Assembly: GCF_007828865.1 (NCBI RefSeq)
Contig: NZ_VIVK01000001.1
Location: 1,178,001-1,242,000, forward strand
Source: Kribbella amoyensis
Lineage (GTDB): Bacteria; Actinomycetota; Actinomycetes; Propionibacteriales; Kribbellaceae
DNA: 64,000 nt
Reading direction: 5' to 3'
Position numbers and translations under genes: made by a program
The notes under the pieces: generated by a model
What the model was told of the DNA's origin: nothing
Databases searched by the model: none
What the model saw: the letters and a program-made list of their open reading frames with translations, nothing else
Part shown: positions 58,202 through 64,000 of the stretch, one piece after another
Layout: every line of letters starts with the position of its first letter
Numbering within the stretch: position 1 is the first letter of the stretch

Positions 58202-59365
58202 TCAAGCCCGAAACGCGCGGTAGTAGCCAGGCAACGGCGAGGTCGCATCGGGCCACCGCTCACTCATCGCCTCGGCCAGCTCCACCGCCCAGCCGGCCAG
58301 ATCCCGCAGGCAGTCGGCGTCCTCCGCCAACCGGGCGAACACCCCCAACTGGTGCACCAACTGCGCCCGCCGACGCCAGCTGTCGTACTCGCTCTGGTCG
58401 GTCCGGGCCATCAACGGCAGCCGGGGAACCCTGGTCGCCAGCGCCGCCGCCGCGCCCACCGCGAGCATCTCCTCGTACCCGCGGACCGTCGTCACCTCGG
58501 CGAGGGTCCCGCGGTACGCCTCGCCGGCCGCGGCCGTGATCCGGTCGGGCAGGATCGACCAGTTCGCGCTGTGGTGCGGGAACGGGTAGTACAGGAACGA
58601 CGTGTCGAAGCCGACATGCCCGAATCCGCTGCCCTCGAAGTCGACCAGCCGCACTCCGCGATCAGTGACCAGCGCGTTGGTCGGATTGAGGTCACCGTGC
58701 ACCAACGCGGCGTACGGACCTGGCTCGGCCAGCCGCGAACAGAGGTACGCGAGGTCGTCCCGCGCGACCTGGGCATCGGGAAACCCCAGATCAGCGCACG
58801 CCTCCTCGACGACGTTCCACCGCCTTGTACCCCAGATCCCGACGTTGCCGCCCGTCGTCACGTCAGCCGCACCGAACTCCGCCAGCGCCCCCGCGTACTC
58901 CGTCCGCCGGCCGAGCGTGTCCGCGTGGAGCCGCCCGACGGTCCGCCCGTACTCGACCATCGCCGAGGCGGCCCGCTCCGCGTCGTGGCCGAGCAAGATC
59001 TGCTCCAGCGTCGGCCACACCCCGAGATCCGACTGAACGACCAACCCGGCCTCGTCATCGACCAGGAGGACCCGCGCAGCCACGTCCTCGGCCGCGATCG
59101 TCCGCAACCCGGCCACCTCCCGCCGCAGGTACGCCGGGCCGCCGTGGCCCTCGCCGTCCACCCGGCGGGTCTTGACGATGACCGATCGGCCGCCGTCACC
59201 GTCGAGACCCAACCCGGGCAGCTCGTCGTCGAACACCAACCGCGTGACCGGCGCCCACTCGTGCCCAACCCCCTCAGCCTCGACGACCACGGGCCGCCGC
59301 CCACAGACCGTACTGAGCCCGTCCAAGACCACGTCCAACCGCGCCCGCGTCAACGGAAAATGCAC
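58202..59365 (-). CDS. Aminoglycoside-phosphotransferase-fold kinase
   Basis: This 387-residue protein has the APH/choline-kinase fold. Catalytic features are LVHGDLNPTNALVTD near residue 220 (catalytic loop His and Asp) and LVDFEGSGFGHVGFD near residue 240 (metal-binding DFE). The N-terminal lobe has VIVKTRRVDGEGHGGPAYLR with a likely ATP-binding Lys. Members phosphorylate small alcohols, fructosamines, antibiotics or other molecules. There is no resistance context. It is followed by the membrane glutaredoxin gene and preceded by the SigE partner gene, with short gaps. Confidence 0.87.
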   Translation of the reverse strand: MHFPLTRARLDVVLDGLSTVCGRRPVVVEAEGVGHEWAPVTRLVFDDELPGLGLDGDGGRSVIVKTRRVDGEGHGGPAYLRREVAGLRTIAAEDVAARVLLVDDEAGLVVQSDLGVWPTLEQILLGHDAERAASAMVEYGRTVGRLHADTLGRRTEYAGALAEFGAADVTTGGNVGIWGTRRWNVVEEACADLGFPDAQVARDDLAYLCSRLAEPGPYAALVHGDLNPTNALVTDRGVRLVDFEGSGFGHVGFDTSFLYYPFPHHSANWSILPDRITAAAGEAYRGTLAEVTTVRGYEEMLAVGAAAALATRVPRLPLMARTDQSEYDSWRRRAQLVHQLGVFARLAEDADCLRDLAGWAVELAEAMSERWPDATSPLPGYYRAFRA

Positions 59366-59383
59366 CCGAGTCTCCCGTCAGTG

Positions 59384-60205
59384 TCAGGGAACGCGAGTCT
59401 TGCCGATCGCCGGTTCACCCTGCGGCAGCGCCTTCCCGGACGCGTCGTACGCGCGGTACGTGGCGGGGAACTCGCTGTTCGCGCCGCCGGCCCAGAGCAG
59501 GGCGAACCAGCCGTCGTTCACCGGGACGGTGGTCCTGTGGCCGTTGCCCGCGTCCACCTCGATGCGGACCGCGTTCACCGGGACCCGGCCGGCCTCGACG
59601 AAGAGCCAGCCGCGGCACAGCGACCTGGGGCAGGCCGCGCCGGTCCCCATCAGGTTCGGGTCGATCGCCTGCGGGGCGGGTCCGACCACGTGGGACTCGC
59701 TTCTCGAGTTCGCGACGAGGTCGGCCGACGCCCCGTAGACGTCGCACGTCGCGACCGACTTGCCGTCCGGGGAGACCGCGACGAAGGCTGTCCCCACCTT
59801 CGGCTGGGTGGACCGGGCCTTCACCTGCCATCCCACGATGGTGTCGGGCCCGGTCAGACCGCCGCCGTTGAGTTGCCGAGTACATGCCTCCAGCAACGTT
59901 TCGTCGGTCACCGCGGGATCGTCCACCGGCCGCGCGGGGATCGACGTGGCCGGACGCGGCGAGGCCGGGACCGAGGGGGACGGCGTCGCGATCGGCGGTA
60001 CGCCCTGGTCGAAGGCCGATCCGGGCAGCAAGGCGACCGAGGCCGCGACCGCCGTGACCACGACAGCGCCGGCCACCGCCAGTACCCGTCGCCGGCGCAC
60101 TCCTCGACGGCCACGCACCAGCAGGGCTTCGGGATCGAGCGGCGCCAGCGGATCACGCTCCGCCAGGCGGTGGAGTTCGGCGCCGATCTCCTGGTCCTCG
60201 GGCAT
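59384..60205 (-). CDS. Membrane-anchored partner of the SigE-type sigma factor
   Basis: This 273-residue protein begins MPEDQEIGAELHRL, has one membrane helix (residues about 42-62, LAVAGAVVVTAVAASVALLP) and an extracytoplasmic domain of about 200 residues with conserved cysteines (VATCDVYG, AACPRSLCRGW). The sigma gene ends 11 bases upstream, so the two are probably co-transcribed. No zinc anti-sigma motif is visible, as with the partner at 24146. The start ATG 60205 follows AAGGAG with six bases spacing; GTG 60220 overlapping the sigma stop is an alternative. Function is inferred from position. Confidence 0.78.
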   Translation of the reverse strand: MPEDQEIGAELHRLAERDPLAPLDPEALLVRGRRGVRRRRVLAVAGAVVVTAVAASVALLPGSAFDQGVPPIATPSPSVPASPRPATSIPARPVDDPAVTDETLLEACTRQLNGGGLTGPDTIVGWQVKARSTQPKVGTAFVAVSPDGKSVATCDVYGASADLVANSRSESHVVGPAPQAIDPNLMGTGAACPRSLCRGWLFVEAGRVPVNAVRIEVDAGNGHRTTVPVNDGWFALLWAGGANSEFPATYRAYDASGKALPQGEPAIGKTRVP

Positions 60206-60216
60206 CTCGGTCTCCT

Positions 60217-60720
60217 TCACGAGCGGCGCTCGCGCGCCTGGTCGATGGCGTTCCGGAGAGTTGCGAGACCACGAGCCGCCTGGCTCTTCACCGTGCCCGG
60301 CGAGACGCCGAGGAGCTCGGCCGTCTGGTCGACCGACAGGTCCTCGTAGTACCGCAGCACCACGCAGGCCCGTTGCCGCGGCGGCAGGCCGACCAGGACC
60401 GCCTGGATCTCGTCCCGGTCGGCATGGGCCGCCGACGAGTCGGACTGCTGGGCACGGTCGGGTGGACGGTCGGTCGGCACTTCCCGGCGCCAGGGGCGCC
60501 GACCGCTGTCCAGGGCCGCGTTGACGACGACGCGCCGCGCGTACGCGAACGGGTGGGAACTCCGGACCACCTTCGGCCAGGACACGTACAGCTTGTACAG
60601 CGCGTCCTGGACGACGTCGTCGGCCCGGTGCCAGTCCCCGCACACCAGGTACGCCGTCCGCCGCAGCGCCGTACCGGCCGACGCGACGAACTCCGCGTAC
60701 TCCTGGTCCCGCTCCACCAT
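60217..60720 (-). CDS. SigE family ECF sigma factor
   Basis: This 167-residue factor has region 2 (residues about 6-75: FVASAGTALRRTAYLVCGDW, DDVVQDALYKLYVSWPKVVR) and region 4 (about 110-160: LPPRQRACVVLRYYEDLSVD, LLGVSPGTVKSQAARGLATL). The length and SPGTVKSQ motif suit the actinobacterial SigE/SigM-like group. The ATG at 60720 is 60 bases downstream of the purD stop on the same strand. A membrane-anchored partner gene follows. Confidence 0.93.
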   Translation of the reverse strand: MVERDQEYAEFVASAGTALRRTAYLVCGDWHRADDVVQDALYKLYVSWPKVVRSSHPFAYARRVVVNAALDSGRRPWRREVPTDRPPDRAQQSDSSAAHADRDEIQAVLVGLPPRQRACVVLRYYEDLSVDQTAELLGVSPGTVKSQAARGLATLRNAIDQARERRS

Positions 60721-60780
60721 CAGCCCTCCCGCTGCTCTCCTGTCCTCAAGACGGAACCGGAGGCTCGCGGGGTTGCAGGG

Positions 60781-62058
60781 TCAGACGGTGATCTCGCCGC
60801 GGGCCGCCTTGAGGGCGATGTCGGTGCGGTGCTGGGAGCCCTTGATCCGGATCTGGCCGACCCCGGCGTACGCGCGCTGGCGGGCGTCGTCGAGGTCCTT
60901 GCCGGTCGCGGTGACGGCCAGGACGCGGCCGCCCGCGGTGACGACCTCGTCGACCTCGCTCGCGGTGCCGGCGTGGAAGACGCGGACGCCACCGGCCTCG
61001 GCCTGGTCGATGCCGGTGATCACGTCGCCGCTGCGGGGCTTCTCCGGGTACTTCTTCGCCGCGACCACCACGGCCACCGAGGCGCCGTTCTTCCAGCTCA
61101 GCGGCTCGGCGTCGGCCAGCTTGCCGGTCGCCGCCCTGAGCAGGAGCCCACCGAGCGGGGTCTTCAGCAACGGCAGCAGCGCCTGCGTCTCCGGGTCACC
61201 GAAGCGGCAGTTGAACTCGATCACCCGGACGCCCCGGCCGGTCAGCGCCAGCCCGGCGTACAGCAGCCCGACGAACGGGGTACCGCGGTGCCGGAGCTCG
61301 TCGACGGTCGGCTGGACCACCTTCTCGACGATCTCCTCGACCAGCTTCTCCGGGGCCCACGGCAACGGGGTGTACGCGCCCATGCCACCGGTGTTCGGGC
61401 CTTCGTCGTTGTCGCCGAGCCGCTTGAAGTCCTGGGCCGGCTGCATCGGCAGCACGGTGGTGCCGTCGGAGATCGCGAACAGCGATACCTCCGGGCCGTC
61501 CAGGAACTCCTCGATCAGCACCTGCTCGCAGGCCGCGGCGTGCGCCAGCGCCTCCTCGCGGTCGGACGTCACCACGACGCCCTTGCCGGCGGCGAGCCCG
61601 TCGTCCTTCACCACGTACGGCGGGCCGAACGCGTCGATCGCCTCGGCGGCCTGCTCGGGGGTCTTGCAGACGTACGCGCGGCCGGTCGGCACGCTCGCGG
61701 CGGCCATCACGTCCTTCGCGAACGCCTTCGACCCCTCGATCTCGGCGGCCGCCCTGGACGGGCCGAAGACCGGGATCCCGGCCTCACGGAGCGGGTCCGC
61801 GACCCCGGCGACGAGCGGCGCCTCGGGGCCGACGACGACCAGGTCGGCGGCCAGTTCGGTGGCCAGCGCGACCACCGCGGCATGGTCCGAGATGTCCACC
61901 GCGCGGCAAGCGACCGTTTGCCCGTCGTACGCCGGGCGCAACGCCGCGATGCCAGGGTTGCCCGGGGCGGCGACGACCTGCTCGACCTCGGGGTCCTGGG
62001 TGAGTGCCCAGACGAGTGCGTGTTCACGGCCTCCGGAGCCGATGACCAATACCTTCAC
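60781..62058 (-). CDS. purD: Phosphoribosylamine-glycine ligase PurD
   Basis: This 425-residue ATP-grasp enzyme joins phosphoribosylamine and glycine. It has the PurD start MKVLVIGSGGREHALVWAL, the nucleotide regions KDDGLAAGKGVVVTSDREEA and ALTGRGVRVIEFNCRFGDPE (a hallmark). The GTG at 62058 is chosen because it matches this canonical opening; longer frames upstream have no similarity. It lies behind a sugar importer that is transcribed divergently. Confidence 0.97.
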   Translation of the reverse strand: MKVLVIGSGGREHALVWALTQDPEVEQVVAAPGNPGIAALRPAYDGQTVACRAVDISDHAAVVALATELAADLVVVGPEAPLVAGVADPLREAGIPVFGPSRAAAEIEGSKAFAKDVMAAASVPTGRAYVCKTPEQAAEAIDAFGPPYVVKDDGLAAGKGVVVTSDREEALAHAAACEQVLIEEFLDGPEVSLFAISDGTTVLPMQPAQDFKRLGDNDEGPNTGGMGAYTPLPWAPEKLVEEIVEKVVQPTVDELRHRGTPFVGLLYAGLALTGRGVRVIEFNCRFGDPETQALLPLLKTPLGGLLLRAATGKLADAEPLSWKNGASVAVVVAAKKYPEKPRSGDVITGIDQAEAGGVRVFHAGTASEVDEVVTAGGRVLAVTATGKDLDDARQRAYAGVGQIRIKGSQHRTDIALKAARGEITV

Positions 62059-62191
62059 GTCGCCTGAGCCTAAGGCATCCGGTCCCCGGCCGCGCAGGCG
62101 CGGAGGGAAAGGACCGCCAGGTGCCCCCTGCGTGTGCTTGGTTTGTCCGGCCCTGGGCGGTGTAAGACTGCGCCTTACTGGAGGTGTTCGC
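62059..62191. promoter_or_regulatory. Divergent intergenic region between purD and the sugar importer
   Basis: This 133-base gap serves the divergent purD and permease genes. It contains the ribosome site GGAGGT (62180-62185) six bases before the TTG start at 62192. No clear operator palindrome is visible. The GC-rich middle (CGGTCCCCGGCCGCGCAGGC) could form a hairpin. Promoter positions cannot be assigned with confidence. Confidence 0.4.
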
Positions 62192-63133
62192 TTGACTACG
62201 GAATCAGTGCCCGCGGTGGCCACCCGCTCGGAACCAGCGGTGGCCGCTCGCCGCCCCACTCCCGCCTCGCTGCTGTCGTGGCTGATGCTGCTGCCCTGCA
62301 TCGTGGTGTTCGCGCTGTTCATCGTCTGGCCGCTCGGCAAGTCGGTGTCGCTGTCGCTGCACGGGTCGGACCTGTTCGGCCGGCCGGACGCGTTCGTCGG
62401 CTTGCAGCACTACCGGGACATGCTCGGCTCGGCGGAGTTCCGGCACATCCTCTGGGTCACCTTCGCGTTCGTCCTGCTGACCGTGATCCCCGGCGTGCTC
62501 GGCGCGCTGGTCGTGGTGCTCCTGCTCGAGCAGCACATCCGCGGCATCCGGATCTTCCGGACCGCGTTCGCGCTGCCGTTCGCGTTCTCGGTGGCCAGTG
62601 CCTCGGTCATCTTCGCCACCATCTACAACCCGGCGATCGGGCTGGCCAACGGGCTGCTCGGCCGGATCGGGATCGACCGGATCGGCTGGCTGACCGACCC
62701 CGACTGGGCGCTGATCAGCGTCGCGATCACCACGGTCTGGATGAGCATCGGCTACAACGTACTGGTGCTGTCCGCCGGGATCGGCGCGATCCCCACCGAG
62801 ATCAACGAGGCCGCCACCCTCGACGGCGCCGGCGGCTGGCGGATCTCCCGGTACATCACCTTCCCGCTGCTCGGGCCGCAGCTGTTCTTCCTGGTGGTGA
62901 TCTCGACGATCCAGTCGCTGCAGGGCTTCGGCCAGATCAAGATCCTCACCCCCGAGGGCGGGCCGGAGCAGTCCACCAAGACGCTCGTCTACTCGATCTA
63001 CCACACCGCGTTCGCGAACAACGCGAGCGACTTCGGCGCCGCCTCGGCGCAGGCGATCGTGCTGCTGGTCATCCTGCTGGCCTGTACCGCGATCCAGTTC
63101 GGCGTCCTGGAGAGGCGGGTGCACTACAAGTGA
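62192..63133 (+). CDS. Carbohydrate ABC transporter permease, MalF type (TTG start)
   Basis: This 313-residue permease has six predicted membrane helices and the EAA loop (INEAATLDGAGGWRIS). Its ending, ERRVHYK, matches the permease at 1194-2144. The start is a TTG at 62192, which is six bases after a strong GGAGGT; no ATG or GTG upstream is as well placed. It is followed by its partner permease with a four-base overlap. With that gene it forms the start of a second CUT1 importer; the binding protein probably lies just to the right of the window. The substrate is unknown. Confidence 0.9.
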   Translation: MTTESVPAVATRSEPAVAARRPTPASLLSWLMLLPCIVVFALFIVWPLGKSVSLSLHGSDLFGRPDAFVGLQHYRDMLGSAEFRHILWVTFAFVLLTVIPGVLGALVVVLLLEQHIRGIRIFRTAFALPFAFSVASASVIFATIYNPAIGLANGLLGRIGIDRIGWLTDPDWALISVAITTVWMSIGYNVLVLSAGIGAIPTEINEAATLDGAGGWRISRYITFPLLGPQLFFLVVISTIQSLQGFGQIKILTPEGGPEQSTKTLVYSIYHTAFANNASDFGAASAQAIVLLVILLACTAIQFGVLERRVHYK

Positions 63134-63984
63134 GGCAACCACTGACCGCCGGACGGATCGTCACGTACGCCGTCCTGATCCTCTCCGCGCTGGCGGTGAT
63201 CTTCCCGGTGTACTACGTGATCGCCGGCTCGATCATGTCCCCCGGGCAGATCTCCTCGTATCCCCCGGACCTCTTCCCGCACGGCATCTTCACCGGCAAC
63301 TACGAGGGCGCGTCCTCGTCCGGGACCCCGATCGGCCGCCAGTACCTGAACTCGGTCCTGCAGACCTCGATCATCACCTTGTCCCAGCTGATCACCAGCG
63401 TGCTCGCGGCGTACGCGTTCGTCTTCATGAAGATGTGGGGCCGGACCGTGCTGTTCGGGTTGTTCCTCGCGACGCTGATGGTGCCGTGGGAGTCGATCGT
63501 GCTGCCGAACTACCTGACCATCACCGGCTGGGAGCTCGGCGGCGAGCGGCTGACCGCGTCGTACGCGGGCACGATGATCGCGTTGGTGCTGCCGTTCCTG
63601 GCGAACGCGTTCGGGGTGTTCCTGCTCCGGCAGTCGTTCCTGCAGTTCCCGACCGAACTGCGCGACGCGGCCACGATCGACGGCTGCGGGCACTGGCGGT
63701 TCCTGCGCCGGATCCTGATCCCGCTGAACAAGCCGGCCCTGGCCGCGGTCGGGCTGTACGTCTTCCTGGCCGCGTGGAACCAGTTCTTCTGGCCGCTGCT
63801 GATCGGTGACTCCGCGGACAAGCGGACCCTGCAGATCGGGATCAGCCAGCTGAACGACGCCGAGGCGGCCGACCCCGGCCTGATCCTGGCCGGCGTCACC
63901 CTGTCCATCCTGCCCACCCTGGCCATCGTCGTCTTCGGCCAGCGCTTCATCGTCCGCGGGCTGACCGCGGGCGCCATCCGGTAG
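63130..63984 (+). CDS. Carbohydrate ABC transporter permease, MalG type
   Basis: This 284-residue permease has six membrane helices and the EAA loop (LRDAATIDGCGHWRFL), and the C-terminal FIVRGLTAGAIR. The start GTG 63130 overlaps the MalF-type stop (GTGA). It is an ordinary MalG partner. The sequence after it (63985-64000, GAAAGGCGAG) looks like a ribosome site, so a third gene, probably the binding protein, starts beyond the right edge. Confidence 0.92.
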   Translation: MRQPLTAGRIVTYAVLILSALAVIFPVYYVIAGSIMSPGQISSYPPDLFPHGIFTGNYEGASSSGTPIGRQYLNSVLQTSIITLSQLITSVLAAYAFVFMKMWGRTVLFGLFLATLMVPWESIVLPNYLTITGWELGGERLTASYAGTMIALVLPFLANAFGVFLLRQSFLQFPTELRDAATIDGCGHWRFLRRILIPLNKPALAAVGLYVFLAAWNQFFWPLLIGDSADKRTLQIGISQLNDAEAADPGLILAGVTLSILPTLAIVVFGQRFIVRGLTAGAIR

Positions 63985-64000
63985 TACAGAAAGGCGAGTA
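63985..64000 (+). other. Ribosome site for a gene beyond the right edge
   Basis: Following the permease stop, the last 16 bases contain GAAAGGCGAG, a purine-rich ribosome-binding sequence. No start codon is seen before the window ends. By analogy with the left-edge locus, the next gene is likely a sugar-binding lipoprotein. Confidence 0.4.

Noticed and set aside
58202..59365. Antibiotic-resistance kinase
   Set aside because: The APH fold is shared by many metabolic kinases, and nothing in the context points to an antibiotic.
1..64000. tRNA or rRNA genes, insertion sequences, integrases, phage genes
   Set aside because: No cloverleaf-like gaps, transposase or integrase motifs, or att-like direct repeats were seen in the intergenic stretches.

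Overview
The window is high-GC actinobacterial chromosome: GC-rich third codon positions, many GTG starts, a PknB-type kinase, several ECF sigma factors, Excalibur and DUF1707 proteins, and dense 4-base ATGA/GTGA or 1-base TGATG gene overlaps. The gene set (many FGGY kinases and sugar ABC permeases, GH43 and GH127 arabinosidases, DhaK/L with a multidomain DhaM) fits a soil saprophyte of the Propionibacteriales, perhaps Kribbella; the genus is an inference. There are no rRNA or tRNA genes, CRISPR arrays, insertion sequences or phage genes, and no stretch longer than about 210 bases lacks a gene.

Region 1 (1-9.1 kb, minus strand) is a carbohydrate locus of unknown substrate. Six overlapping or closely packed genes (FGGY kinase, histidine phosphatase, DeoR regulator, second FGGY kinase, D-2-hydroxyacid dehydrogenase, MgtC-like membrane protein) are followed by a second unit (inositol-monophosphatase-like enzyme, two sugar ABC permeases, a binding lipoprotein that runs off the left edge). 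A palindrome lies ahead of each unit. Region 2 (9.2-17.5 kb) holds two related W/P-rich proteins, one with an Excalibur domain, a possible radical-SAM-barrel remnant, a secreted GH43 enzyme, TenA, two tandem paralogous envelope proteins, and a Ser/Thr kinase divergent from an ECF sigma factor.

Region 3 (17.5-28.1 kb) starts with a dihydroxyacetone kinase operon (dhaK, dhaL, and a DhaM that fuses EIIA, HPr and a complete Enzyme I around a repetitive linker), then a bicupin, a GNAT enzyme, YnfA, an ECF sigma factor with a membrane partner, a GH127 arabinofuranosidase and a DUF1707 protein. Region 4 (28.2-36.7 kb) has a very large membrane-anchored STAND-like P-loop ATPase with a long helical repeat tail, a VOC protein, an orphan ferredoxin/ferredoxin-reductase pair, a DUF2306 membrane protein, a divergent TetR regulator with its operator, and a CX5R phosphatase.

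Region 5 (36.7-62.1 kb) is a dispersed purine region: purL, purQ, purS (with an unrelated alkaline-phosphatase-like membrane protein between purQ and purL), purC, purB and purD, all on the minus strand. Between them sit a PadR-controlled ABC exporter operon with a CDP-alcohol phosphatidyltransferase and a VTT-like protein, a TetR/flavin-monooxygenase divergent pair, a GT2-GtrA/GT39/Q-rich glycosylation operon, an AraC regulator, an IRED-like reductase with a PPOX-family protein, a membrane-tethered glutaredoxin, an APH-family kinase and a SigE-type sigma factor with its partner. The right edge starts another sugar ABC importer (two permeases, the first with a TTG start).

The least explained parts are the twin-FGGY locus with its paired palindromes, the STAND-like ATPase, the self-contained DhaM-HPr-EI phosphorelay with a 99-bp repeat linker, and several operator/promoter arrangements that predict leaderless transcripts. 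All function calls rest on reading motifs and context by eye; no database search was run.
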